This document shows, in pieces, positions 24,862 to 35,827 of a stretch of DNA of 64,000 nt. How positions within the stretch are numbered: the stretch's first letter is position 1; every line of letters starts with the position of its first letter. The stretch comes from Earliella scabrosa (lineage: Eukaryota; Basidiomycota; Agaricomycetes; Polyporales; Polyporaceae): the NCBI GenBank assembly GCA_022605405.1, contig JABYQQ010000008.1:496001-560000 (forward strand). The letters run 5' to 3'. The notes under the pieces are model-generated. The model saw nothing but the letters and a program-made list of their open reading frames with translations. It was not told where the DNA came from and did not search any database. A program made the position numbers and the translations under genes.

Positions 24862-26825
24862 ATGACTTCAATCTCGGTCTTCAACTCGTCCACCATTGCC
24901 ATCTCGACCCCCGGCAAGGTCTGTGGCCCCTTCCCGACTAGATGACCTCCTCAAGCCCTCGTCTCTAACCGGTGTTGATGATAGGGAACGAAGATTATCA
25001 CCCGCCAGAAGCTGCGCAAGGTGTGCCATCCGTCCTAACACCACCCGTGGCTGCACTCCTTGTGCTAACCATAACCATCCAGTACTCATGGCTCCCGGAT
25101 GTATTGCGTGTCAAAGGCAGCGTGCGTCTGAATACGACATCATGAGTCTTCTCACTTCCCCTCATATACCGTTCAGGTCATCTCCCGCATCATTGGCCCC
25201 GTCTTGACCGTCACTCTCTTTGCGAGTGCTGCCGCCTATGCATGGTCCCGAGGCATTGATATCTCGCTCACAAACTCAGTGGTTCCGCTGTTGTCTGTCG
25301 TGGTACGTCTCATTTCTCTAGCGTTACCGTCGCATAGTTGCCCAACCGAGAATCCTAGGTTGGTTTGATTCTTGTCTTCAGGTGAGTCGTGTGACCGGTA
25401 GAGGAGTCCCAGCTTGTTGAATGCTCGTGCGACGCGTCCCATGTATTAATCAGGAACGGGTGAGTGAGTCATTGGACGCGCCTTTGTACGTTTCACCCAA
25501 CGTCCTCTGCAGTACCTCCTACGACCGATATTACGAGGGGCGGAAAGACTTCGGCACCCTGACCTCGCAGGTACGTTTCTGCTGCCTCTCTTTCCCGGGC
25601 CCTCGTACATACGTTACATCCAATCCGGTAGATTCGAAACCTTTCTCGCCTCATCTGGATCAACGTGTCTGTACCCGCCCAAGACGACGCTTCTCGCAGC
25701 AAGTTCCCCAATGCCACTCTCACCCCTGCTAAGCTCCGAAGGCGCAAGGTCGATGCAATCAAGCTCTGCCTCTGCTTTTCCTACGCTGTCAAGCACTATC
25801 TCCGTGGCGAGGACGGCCTTGACTGGGAGGACTATGCCGGCATTCTCCCCGCCTCCACTTCACGTCTCTTCCAAGGCCTCTACCAGCCGCCGAACAAGGA
25901 CTACAAGTATGTCACTGGGAAGAGCACGGCCTTCACGAGCTATGCTGCCACTGAGCATACAACGCGGCGTGCGTCTCCCGAAGGGATGGGCACAGGCTCG
26001 AGTACTCCCGGACTAGAGGGAGTCGACCTTGACATTGAACGAGGACGAGGAACCGTGGACGCGACCAAGCGAATCCGAGTCAAGCGGAGCAAGGATCGCC
26101 TGAAGGGTCCTGGACAGAGGTCAACGACACCGCTCCTCAGCTCACTGCAGCACACCATCGACTTCTCTGCTGACCCCGACAGCCTCTCGACGCCGCTGCC
26201 GATGGTGTACGTCCCGGGTACCGAGCTGAATGCGGGTGATCGCTGACACCCCGCTTGATTAGGATCGCACACGAGCTCTCCCATGCACTCTTCAAGTTCC
26301 GTCGGGACGGGTACCTTGAGACGGTCGGTCCGGCCGGCGTGAACGCCATGAATCAACTGTGAGTGCCCGCTGTTGTTCGTGTTTTCACTTCCTGTCCATT
26401 CAGCGCCGTTGCAGCATCCAAGGCATGATTGACATGATGACCTCCATGGAGCGTATTGCCAACACGCCAATTCCTCGCTCGTATAGCATTCATCTGAAAC
26501 AATGCGTGTCGCTATACCTCTTCGCGCTGCCCTTCACGCTCGTGAAGGACCTCGGGTGGACAATGGTGCCCCTTGTCACCGTCGTCGCGTTCACTTTGAT
26601 GGGCATTGAAGGTATCGCGGATGAGATCGAAATGCCGTTCGGGACAGATGCGTGTGATCTTCCGCTTGGTATGTCTTACCCCATCCAAGCCTCTTGCTCA
26701 AAGGCTGACCTGTAGCAGAGCGATACTGCGATGACTTGAAGGAGGAAATCGAGTTCATGGTAGAGAAGCTTCCGGAAGGCGGACAGGGGTCAGGTGTGTA
26801 TGACGACGGTGAGGGGGACGACTGA
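24862..26825 (+). CDS. Bestrophin-like chloride channel (UPF0187 family), with a 6-nt microexon
   Basis: Predicted multi-pass anion channel of the bestrophin/YneE superfamily. Exons 24862-24918, 24985-25020, 25083-25121, 25177-25302, 25359-25381, 25454-25459, 25513-25570, 25632-26206, 26263-26358, 26415-26668, 26719-26825; 458 residues. Family signatures: YSWLPDVLRVKGSVISRI, hydrophobic segment GPVLTVTLFASAAAYAW, VVPLLSVVVGLILVFRNGTS, then YDRYYEGRKDFGTLT (the conserved Arg-x-x-x-x-x-Tyr-x-Arg...EGR block), and near the C-terminus a second membrane region (SLYLFALPFTLVKDLGWTMV) followed by GIEGIADEIEMPFG, a bestrophin hallmark. A ~120-residue Ser/Thr/Arg-rich cytosolic loop, typical of fungal members, interrupts the middle. 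The microexon 25454-25459 supplies the codons for the R-N-G junction. It is convergent with NDUFV2. Confidence 0.88.
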
Positions 26826-27061
26826 GGAATGTCTTGTCAAATGCCCGTTACCTGACGACCACGAACGAATGACCGCGTGAGGCTTGGGTTACCTCGCACA
26901 TGGACTCGGACATGGACCTGTCTATACCGCAATGTTCTGGATACCGCCTGTTTGTCTGCTTTGTAAATCGTCGCACATCCAATATAGCTCTGCTCTGCAT
27001 CGCACACTTGTTTATATAGGAGGCATCGACAAGCGGGGCTGCATCTACTACAAGTGGTCGT

Positions 27062-28036
27062 CTATGCGAACTCGGGCTGGCAGTGCTCGCCGGGACCGTA
27101 TGGCTGCAGAGAACGAGTTCAGTTACCGACACAAGGATACGAGGGAGAGATACACACTTTCTCGGTAAGCGCAGTCAGGCCTGCCGAGTTCTCGCTCGTA
27201 TGGCGGCCGCTCTGTGGACCAGGCTTGGGCTTCTCGCCCTTCTTGAATGCGTCGAGGACCTTGCGTGTCGTCTCAGCGGTCAAATCCTCCTGTGGACCGC
27301 CGAGCATATCAGTCTACTAACACTGGGATATAAGGAGGGCGCCACGCACGTAGAAATCATCCCCGACCACGATCATTGGTGCGTTACTGCACGCGCCCTG
27401 GCACTCGACCTCGATGACCGTGAACTTGCCGTCCTTGGTCGTCTCCCCGGGCTTGATGCCACCCAAGTGTCCGCAGACCGTGTCCAAAATCTCGTACGCA
27501 CCACGGAGCATGCAGGGGGTGGTGGTGCAGACCTGGACAAAGTGCTCGCCAATGGGCTCGCGGTTGAACATGGTGTAGAAGGTGGCAACCTCGTAGACGC
27601 GCATGGGGGGCATCTCGAGGAGGTTTGCGACGTAGTTCATGACGGAGATGGAGGTCCAGCCCTTGTTCTGGCGCTGGCCGAGGTCGAGCAAGGGGATGAC
27701 GGCGGCCTTCTTGTACTGGGGCGGGTAGTGGGAGATGATTTCTTGTGCACGCTTCATGTTCTCGGGGGAGAACTCGAATGGGATCTTCTTGGGGCTGAGC
27801 GACGTGCTAGCAGAAAAGCAGAGGACAGTCATACCTTGGGATTGTTGTATGGGGTGTCACGGTGCTGTAGAGAAGATATGAGGTGAGCACACAGTGTCGG
27901 GAGGGCCGGAGGAGAGGATGACACGGACGACGAAGAGAGCGTCGGAGCGGCGGGGGGCGGAGGAGGCGATGGTCCGCACAGCAGCGCATGGCCGCGGGAC
28001 GCGACAGTGTCTTGAGAAGGCGCGTGCAGCAAACAT
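27062..28036 (-). CDS. NDUFV2: Mitochondrial complex I 24 kDa subunit (NDUFV2 / NuoE)
   Basis: Thioredoxin-fold iron-sulfur subunit of the NADH-oxidising arm of complex I, carrying the N1a [2Fe-2S] cluster. Exons 28036-27929, 27864-27835, 27784-27350, 27289-27158, 27103-27062; 248 residues. The first ~35 residues are an Arg/Ala/Ser-rich presequence ([16 protein letters not shown]) followed by [15 protein letters not shown]. Cluster ligands are visible as C132 and C137 in [10 protein letters not shown] and C174 and C178 in ECQGAC. The [20 protein letters not shown] and [13 protein letters not shown] blocks are diagnostic. The acceptor before 27784 is AAG; the more upstream CAG/TAG sites break the frame. 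An alternative AAG three bases earlier would add one Lys. The C-terminus [10 protein letters not shown] is as expected for fungi. Confidence 0.95.
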
Positions 28037-28863
28037 CGCGGCCAGCGACAGCTACCAGAGACGAGCGACGAGGCGAGAGAGACGAGTTGGACGAGTGAGC
28101 TCACACGGAGACGCCCGGCGAATGGGCGCGCTCGGACTGGCTGCATCACTCGCCCACGTGGCACTGCCTGTTTTGGCAGGCAGAGTGGTTGAGTGGGAAC
28201 ATTGCTCAGAGGCCATCGCTCGCCATCCTCCGAATCCCATCGCTCGTTCGCAAACGCTAGATTACATGAGTGCGCGACAATCAGAGCAGGGAACCCGTGC
28301 GCTGCGCACGGTCAGCTGGAGTCGATGATGGATGCGACGATAGCGACCGGCCGGTATAATCGACGCGCACGGGTGCAGAGCCCATCGCCGGCCGCAGACA
28401 AGTGGGTGCGCTGATAGCGTGGCCAACGACGACATGGGTCGCGGACGGAGATGCGGACGATGAATGGAGGGCAGTGGCCCGTGCGAGGACGGGCGAGGGG
28501 ACCCAGGTGCAGCTGCAGCTCAGGTGATACCAGGGTGATACTGAGCGTCGGGCGGGAGTCGGTGGCGGTGGGCTCTGGTGGCGCCCTGGTCTGGTGACCG
28601 CAGAGATTCCCGCGCCTGTTGCCCTCGCTCGCCCGTCGTCTTCTCCTCTTTCTCCCGCCCACGACCACCTCCTCCCCGTCCCCGCCATCCGTCCCCTCTC
28701 CGCCTCTCGCCCCGCCATCGCCTCAGTCTCTCGCTCCTCTCTTCACCATATATTCTATCTCGCCCCCTCCCCGCACCCGCCCCTCCCTCGAGCCAGTCGA
28801 CCACACCTCTCCCTCACCGTTCCTACAAGCTCTCTGTATCCGTAGCATCCTTCCTTCCTTCCG
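28037..28863. other. Divergent promoter region NDUFV2 / GSK3 with a pyrimidine-rich tract
   Basis: These 827 bp separate two divergent starts. From about 28,620 to 28,860 the plus strand is strongly CT-rich, a common feature just upstream of actively expressed fungal genes, so it probably marks the GSK3 core promoter and 5' UTR. Open frames across the region are composition artefacts. Confidence 0.45.
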
Positions 28864-30580
28864 ATGGCCACTCACGGTCCCATAAACGGCGTCAAGATCT
28901 CTCGTACGTGCTTTTTCCGTGCTCTATCCATCCCTCTCTTTCTCCCCTCGCCCGACCACACCCTGCCCTGCGCGCCCGAAATCTTGCATCGCGTCCATCG
29001 CTCCTCTCCCCGCCCTTTTCCAATCCGTCGATCTCCTTCCCATGCTCATCGCTTTCTTTTTCTTGCCCGTTTGCGTCCATAGCCGTCGACGATCCTCGCA
29101 AGATCGTCAAGGTCGTCGCTTCCGACGGCAAGTCGGGCGAGACCCGTGATCTCATCTACACCAACTGCAAAGTCATCGGCAACGGTTCCTTCGGTATCGT
29201 CTTCCAGGCAAAGCTCCTCGAGGACTCAAACCCCGTCTGTGACATCGCCATCAAGAAGGTCTTGCAGGACAAGAGGTTCAAGGCATGCCTTTTCCTCCTC
29301 TTTGTCCACCCACCGCGCCTAATCTGCCGCCTCGCCTACCACAGAACCGTGAATTGCAGATCATGAGACTCGTGTCTCATCCTAACGTCGTCGACCTTAA
29401 AGCCTTTTTCTATTCTAATGGTGACAAGGTGAGCTCCACCCACCCTTTCCCACACCTTGCCCCTTCCTCTCCCTCGCTCGCTCCCGCTTCCAACGGCAAA
29501 CCCATCTGACGCAGTCCGACCGAAAGAAAGATGAAGTGTACCTCAACCTTGTGCTCGAATACGTCCCCGAGACCGTGTACCGCGCCAGCAGGCACTATGC
29601 CAAGCTCAAGCAACCTATGCCTATGCTCCAGATCAAGCTGTATATGTACCAACTCCTCCGTTCCCTGATGTACATCCACTCCATCGGCATCTGCCATCGC
29701 GACATCAAGCCCCAGAACCTGTTGCTCAACCCCGCGACCGGTGTCCTCAAGCTCTGCGACTTTGGTTCCGCCAAGATCCTCGTCGCGGGCGAGCCCAACG
29801 TCAGCTACATCTGCTCTCGCTACTACCGCGCTCCCGAGCTCATCTTCGGGGCAACCAACTACACGACCAACATCGGTTCGTTCTTTCGCCGGATAGAGGT
29901 GGACAAATACCCGAGTGACGTACTGACTGGACGCTCCGCGTTTATCAGATATTTGGTCCACCGGCTGCGTTATGGCGGAGCTGATGCTGGGGCAACCGCT
30001 CTTCCCCGGAGAGAGTGGCATCGACCAGCTGGTCGAGATCATCAAGGTGCTCGGGACGCCGTCGCGCGAGCAGATCAAGACGATGAACCCGAACTACATG
30101 GAGCACAAGTTCCCGCAGATCAAGCCGCACCCGTTCTCGAAGGTGAGGCAGGACGCGTGCTGAAGAGGAAGCACAGCCACTGAGTGTGTATTGCAGGTCT
30201 TCCGCCCGCGCACGGCCCCAGAGGCGATCGATCTGGTTCAGAAGCTGCTGGAGTACACGCCAGAGGCGCGGCTGAGCGCGGTCGAGGCCATGTGCCACCC
30301 GTTCTTCGACGAGCTCAGGCAGGAGGGAGCGAAGATGCCCAATGGGAAGGAGTTCCCACCGCTGTTTGACTTTACTCGGGAGGGTGCGTGCTGCCGGGTG
30401 ATTTCGATGTTTGGCACGGGCGCTGACGTTGAGTACGTACACGCAGAACTGTCGGTACGGCCGGATCTCATGCGGCAGCTGGTACCAACGCACACGGAGG
30501 CGGAGCTGGCGTCGCGGCAGATTCACCTGGACTCGTTCGTTCCGATACCATTGGAGCAGCTACGAATCAGCCTGGACTGA
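28864..30580 (+). CDS. GSK3: Glycogen synthase kinase 3 (shaggy-type)
   Basis: CMGC Ser/Thr kinase controlling growth, stress and developmental switches. Exons 28864-28903, 29083-29282, 29345-29428, 29515-29875, 29949-30142, 30197-30383, 30447-30580; 399 residues. Gly-loop [10 protein letters not shown], catalytic Lys71 in [15 protein letters not shown] (169-171) in [14 protein letters not shown] (190-192), and the activation-loop [14 protein letters not shown] with Tyr206, the autophosphorylation site position of the family. The phosphate-binding pocket pattern ([15 protein letters not shown]) is intact. The intron after 29282 has a GC donor (GCATGC) because RFK|NRELQ must be joined without extra residues. 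The first intron (179 nt) is longer than usual. The second strand neighbour NDUFV2 is divergent; MET30 follows in the same direction. Confidence 0.96.
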
Positions 30581-31278
30581 CGAGATGGACGAGAAGCGTA
30601 GCAGCCCGGAGCAATGGGACTTGTAGTCATCCGATAGCTTTTCACATCCGTGGGTGAGCGCCGCCCGTCCATCTTTCGTGCTCACTGGTCGGTCCGCCGG
30701 CAGTGGAGGTGGTCGTCGCCCTCGCCGTAGCCGGATCGTGCAGTGTATACGTTTTCCGTCACGTCATGTCTGATACAGCCCACGTTTCATACCTCACCAC
30801 TCGTACCGTCCTGGCGCCGTGTCTGGTTGTCTTATATAAGTGTCTTGAATGTCAATGGCCATGGCTGGGCTGCCACTGCGGATGCGCCTGGGATGCGCTC
30901 GAACAAAGTGCATTACACACCATTACACACTGCATTAGGATGACGCAGATCGCACAGCACTCTGCGGGTTGCGAGAGCGTCGAGCGCAATGTCGCGATGG
31001 CAGGAAACCGCTGGAAGGACGCGGCTTGCGAATGGGCAGACGACGATGGCGGGGAGAGGAGCAAGGCGGGCAGGTGCAGGCAGTTGCGCCATGTCGCGAG
31101 CGACTCACGCGACCCACACACACGGGCGTCTGTTTCATGTCGGACACGGATCCCGTGCACTTCGCCTCTCTCTCTCAAGACGCTCTTCAAGACTCGGCCC
31201 TCTTCATCTCCCTCCGCCGTCTCCTCTCCCCATCCCCTCTCTCCTCTCCCCGCCTCCTCCGCCGCTCTCAGCCAGGCC
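30581..31278. other. Intergenic region GSK3 / MET30
   Basis: This 698-bp region contains a TATA-like TATATAAG at about 30,833-30,840, roughly 440 bp before the MET30 ATG, so a long MET30 5' UTR is possible. A CT-rich stretch precedes the MET30 start. An open frame runs in from 30703 in the MET30 frame but has no conserved content. Confidence 0.4.
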
Positions 31279-33830
31279 ATGTCCGCGACCTCGCTCCCGG
31301 GCAATGCGTCCGCCTACGTCTGCGACACCCTCCCTCCTCCCCGCCTCGCCTCGGGGAAGTCATGCTCGCGTTCCCCAAGCCCGACCCCTCCACCCGTCTC
31401 GCCCTCACCCGTCACGACCTTCGACGCCCCCATCATCGTTCCCGACCCGGAGCCGTCGCCCATGTCGCCCATGCCGTCCGTCACCGTCTCTAGCTCGGAC
31501 GCGAGCATGGAGGACGAGAGCCCGATGCCCACCCAGCCCCCGGCCCGCAAACTGTGCGTCCGCCACCAGCGCATGGCCGACGAGGGCACCAACCTCAAGC
31601 TTCAACAGGTGAGTCCCGCGCTCTCTCGCGCCCCTGCTTCCCTACCCCCTGGGATCCCGCGCTGTTCAGCGCACCCCAGTCGAGCCCTGCTCGCCGCGAT
31701 AGAAGCTGTTGGCCATCGCGCCGAGCCCTTCTCAGCGCGCTCCGGAGGGTTCCATGCACCTCATTCCTCGTCTCGCGCCCGCTTTCCGGTAGTTGTCTCC
31801 GTTCCTGAGCTTAACTGACCACCTTCATGCGATCCCTCCTGTCGCCCCGCCCGCGACGCATCGTAGGCTCTGGACGCCCTTCCCGTCGCCGAGCGCGAGG
31901 CCGTCTCGGTCATATGGTCCAACTTCTCTTCGTCCCCCCACCCCCGCCGCGCACTCATCCTCCAGGGTCTCCTCACCATGTGCTGCTTCTCCCAACTCTC
32001 CCTGCTCACGGAGCAGCTCTCCCATCTCATCCGCATCGACCCTTTTACCGTTCTCCCTCGCGAAGTCGGTCTCAAGATCCTCGGCTACCTCGACGCTACT
32101 TCCCTCTGCCGCGCTGCGCAAGTAAGTCGGCGATGGAAGAGCCTCGCAGACGACGACATCCTCTGGCGTGGCATCTGCGAACAACATATCGGGCAAAAAT
32201 GTCTCAAGTGCGGGTGGGGCCTCCCCATCCTCGAAAAGCGCCGTCCGATACAACTGCCCTCGACCAGTGCGTCGCCATGTCCGTCGCCCGTGGGCTTCCC
32301 ACAGACGACCTCACATGCCCACCTCAAACGGCGGTTGGATGCGGACGCGGCGGATGCGGTTGGAGCGAGCGCTGCGAAGAAGACCAGGACAGACGTAAAC
32401 GAAGGTCATTCACGCCCCGCATCACCCGTTCCATCTAGCTCGCAATCACCATCCGCATCAGACTCAACGCCTTCCGCCGTCACTGTCCCAAACAACCCGC
32501 TGCTTGCACCTCCGCCGTCGGATTCCCCTACTCCACCCGTTAACATCAAGACTCGACCGTGGAAGCACGTTTATTGCGAACGACTGACTGTTGAGCGCAA
32601 CTGGCGACGAGGTCGTTGTACAGTCCGCACCCTACAAGGCCACACTGATGGAGTGATGTGCCTGCAATTCTCCGAAACCCTCACTCACCCTTCCTTCCCC
32701 GTCCTGATCACCGGCTCGTACGACCGTACTGCACGCGTATGGAACCTTGAGACCGGCACCGAGGTGCATTGTCTCTCCGGTCACACGCGGGCCATCCGTG
32801 CACTACAGTTCGACGAGTGCAAGCTCATCACCGGGAGCATGGACCACACAATGCGTGTGTGGAACTGGCGAACGGGTCAGTGCGTCAGGGTACTCGAGGG
32901 CCATACGGAGGGCGTAGTGTGTCTTCGCTTTGACTCCAACGTGCTCGCCAGTGGTTCAGTCGACAACACCGTCAAGGTGTGGAATTTCCGTACGGGCGAG
33001 TGCTTCACCCTTCGCGGGCACTGCGACTGGGTCAACGCCGTCCAGCTCTGGGATTCCAACTCAAGCGGCGCGCCGTCATCCTGCGACGCCGGTCTGAACG
33101 CGATCGACAGCATGCCCGTACATGCGTCGGCGAACGCACCGCAAATCGACCCGGGCAAGATGCTCTTCTCCGCGTCCGACGACGGCACCATTCGTCTCTG
33201 GGACCTATGTCAGCGCACATGTGTGCGGCAGTTCAAGGGGCACGTCGGCCAGGTGCAGAGCTTGAAACTCCTCGTGGTCGACGAAGAGTGCGAGTCGTCC
33301 CCCGCCGGGTCTGATAGCTCTGACCGCGAGACGTCTGTGGAACCCTATGGGCCCTCCGCATCCTCATCCTCCATGCCGCGCGCCCGTCTGCTCTCTCCTC
33401 CGCCTCCCGCCTCTCAGCCCGCGCTCTCGCGGCAGAACACGAGCACGAGCGTGAAGAAGCGCCAGAAGCCGGTGCTCATCTCTGGCAGCCTGGACAATAC
33501 GATCAAGATCTGGGACATCGACACGGCCAAGGTGCAGCGCACTCTCTTCGGACACATCGAGGGCGTGTGGGCCGTCGCGAGCGACAAGCTCCGGCTGGTG
33601 AGCGGCAGCCACGACCGCACGATCAAGGTACGCTTGTGTCCGCATAACATGCTCTTGCGAGGCTAGTGCTGACAAAATGTTCTGTCTAGGTCTGGTCGCG
33701 CGAGGAGGGCAACTGCACCGCGACGCTTGTGGGCCATCGCGGTGCGGTGACGTGCCTCGCTCTCGGAGAGGACAGGATCGTGTCGGGCAGCGATGATGGA
33801 GACGTTCGTGTCTGGAGCTTCAGTCCATAA
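31279..33830 (+). CDS. MET30: F-box/WD40 protein Met30/SconB (SCF substrate receptor)
   Basis: Substrate receptor of an SCF ubiquitin ligase that represses sulfur assimilation (Met4/CYS3-type activators) and senses heavy metals. Exons 31279-31608, 31867-33627, 33690-33830; 743 residues. Diagnostic Met30 features: RRALILQGLLTMCCFSQLS before the F-box, the F-box itself (VLPREVGLKILGYLDATSLC, ~170-215), and CLKCGWGLP after it. A Ser/Pro-rich linker precedes seven WD40 repeats, readable by their GH starts (LQGHTDGVM, LSGHTRAIR, LEGHTEGVV, LRGHCDWVN, FKGHVGQVQ, LFGHIEGVW, LVGHRGAVT). A ~60-residue Ser/Pro insertion sits between repeats five and six. The first intron (258 nt) is the longest in the window. 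The start at 31279 begins the Ser/Pro-rich N-terminus; an earlier Met in frame cannot be excluded. Confidence 0.92.
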
Positions 33831-34150
33831 CGTTCGGCGATCTTTAGACGTCTACTCGTTCTGTTTTACCTTGCGCTGTGATGTTGCGGGGGATCGGAAT
33901 TGCGAGTATCGCGTCGGTAGAAGTTGCATCGTGATCTGTACATTATTGCTGCTATTGTATACTCACTCTACTGGGACTTTGTCTGCTTATACCTCTGCGA
34001 CATGGTGCGCACATGTACTACGCGTTACTTACGATTGAATCGTGAGACGGCTGATCTGGATGTGGAGGGTCAGGCTCACGAACATACTTAAACAATGGGC
34101 GCTTGGGATATCGATCCAGTCTTGTTATTACGTAGCGGTGCTCTCGGAGC
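33831..34150. other. Intergenic stretch MET30 / tRNA-Leu
   Basis: This 320-bp AT-richer stretch is presumably the MET30 3' UTR and terminator and the upstream flank of the tRNA gene. Nothing else was recognised. Confidence 0.4.
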
Positions 34151-34245
34151 GGTGGCGTGGCCGAGTTGGTCTAAGGCGTCGGATTTAAGAATTTCTTGAT
34201 TCCCGATGGGGCATTCCCGCGCGAGTTCGAACCTCGCCGCCACCA
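34151..34245 (+). tRNA. tRNA-Leu (anticodon UAA) with an 11-nt intron
   Basis: A cloverleaf can be drawn: acceptor stem GGTGGCG (34151-34157) with CGCCACC (34238-34244) and discriminator A; A-box TGGCCGAGTTGG; anticodon loop TTTAAG with TAA at 34186-34188; a long class II variable arm (GGG/CCC stem, 34207-34220); and T-arm GCGAG-TTCGAAC-CTCGC (34221-34237), which is also the B-box. The intron is 34190-34200, just 3' of the base after the anticodon, the canonical position, leaving an 84-nt mature tRNA. The last anticodon-stem pair is A31-C39, a mismatch. The internal promoters are intact and the gene looks functional. Confidence 0.9.
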
Positions 34246-34429
34246 TATACATTATGCATTTTGCTACGTCTCCCCCCCTCCCCAACAGAAGTGCTCGAAC
34301 AGTGTCATTGGACCTTCAAGATCGATTGCGTTCACATTCAGAGCTCCACAACGTATACTGACACGATTTTGACACGGGAAAGCCCATTCCACACCCGTTC
34401 TCGTCCGACGAACAAACGTCTCATGCCGT

Positions 34430-35555
34430 TCAGAAAAGCTGCAGCGTAATCTGTTAGAATGCGACCGTGGTAGTACGATCGCGCGAAACGTACCCCAGAA
34501 ATGCTGTCCTTGCCACCAGGGATCTCGCGGACACTACACCACAATGATGAGTGACCCTTTATGCTATGATTAGTGGACTACATACCGTCGGGTGGGTTTG
34601 AATGCAGGTTTGTCGGGTTCGTCCCAAAGACCTGCAACACCGCCCCTGCTCCTAAACGTGATGACGCGTCGGCATAATCATAAGAGAGATAGAATCGGAC
34701 ATCACTGACTTGGACTGGGGCATCTGGCTCTCTTCGTTGGCCTCCGCATCAGGTGGGGATGACGGAGACGCCGTCGCCTCGGCCTGTAAAGCCATCGCTC
34801 AGCTGGCAAAGTGAGAAGGATGATGAGGAGACGGACAGGAGCGGGTTCCTTTGGCGGCGCGCCCGCGAGAGCGTCGTCGTCGACGTCGTGCTGGAAGATG
34901 TTGGCGTGTGCACCACCCGGCGGCTCACGGACACGGCGAGTGGGCTTGAAGTCCGCGGCGGGAGCCGATGCGGATGCAGCTGTGGCGCGGGTGGCACAAG
35001 TCAGAATTCGCGATTGAGGCGGGCGACGGCGTATGCACACTCACCAGAGGAGCCAGCCGAGCCAGAGTCCTTCGCGACACTGGTATCACCAGACAGCTTC
35101 CCGAACTTCGCGTAGCCTAGTCCAAGGAACACGCGAGTTGGCGCGTTAGTACATAGAACAAGACGGGGAGGGGAGGGCGAGCAACGCACGGGGAAGCTTG
35201 CCGATGTTGGTGAAGTTTGGGTCGACGGTCACCCCTGCATATCTGCAGAGGATCCGCTTCTTAGCGGGTGCATCATCGTACATTGGAGTTCGAGGTAGGC
35301 ACGACTTACTTTAGAAACTCGAGAAGGGAACGCTTCGTGAACACTATGCTAGTGCTGTCCCAGTCCAGCATGCCTGATCATTTCTGGCGCGTTAATGCGT
35401 GCGTTCTGGCAAGGTGCAGGGAGGCATCGCACCAAGCTGCGCGGGCCAGTCGCGTTCCTTGGACGGGTCGATGGCATCGGAAGGAGTGTAACTGGTGGAA
35501 TCGCGCATGTGAGGGTCGTGAGCGAGTGCAAAAGCTGACGCACTCACGAAGCCAT
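34430..35555 (-). CDS. Uncharacterised protein with two HN1/Jupiter-like motifs
   Basis: Family not identified with certainty. Ten small exons: 35555-35548, 35491-35433, 35373-35310, 35242-35190, 35116-35045, 34979-34837, 34783-34710, 34651-34586, 34533-34494, 34450-34430; 199 residues, length divisible by three with every junction canonical. An N-terminal ~65-residue folded-looking region (DWDSTSIVFTKRSLLEFLKY, GVTVDPNFTNIGKLPRYAKF) is followed by a disordered Ala/Ser/Pro/Glu-rich part that carries the same motif twice: FKPTRRVREPPGG (~102-114) then NIF, and FKPTRRVREIPGG (~178-190) then DSIS. The motif resembles the RVLRPPGG...NIF box of HN1/Jupiter microtubule-associated proteins, but no function is claimed. 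The first exon holds only eight coding bases. It shares a 272-bp divergent promoter with COQ7. Confidence 0.7.
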
Positions 35556-35827
35556 TGGAGAATGTACAGAGCAAGGTCAAGCGAGCTGCGGTTGAGGCAG
35601 AGACGGCGAGAAGCAAGGAGATGGACTTTGTACGGACGCGTCTCTAACGCGCCTCAAGGCACCTGGCGCCCACGACGCGATCTCGTGCTTACCTAAGCAG
35701 GAATTCCGAGTTTAGACGGACGTCGAGGTCATCGACTCGCGCGGGCTCGGGATGTATAATGCTCGCTTCTGCTCGCCTGACGCTCTCTCCCGTACTCTAC
35801 CTCTCCTCATAATCGCCATCCCCCCTA

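Noticed and set aside
30703..31278. N-terminal extension of MET30 from 30703
   Set aside because: No conserved residues; a TATA-like element lies inside, and the Ser/Pro-rich start at 31279 fits the family.
31680..31808. Extra exon in the MET30 first intron
   Set aside because: Family members join LKLQQ directly to the LDxLPVxERxAV segment, which the direct splice reproduces; kept only as a finding to test.
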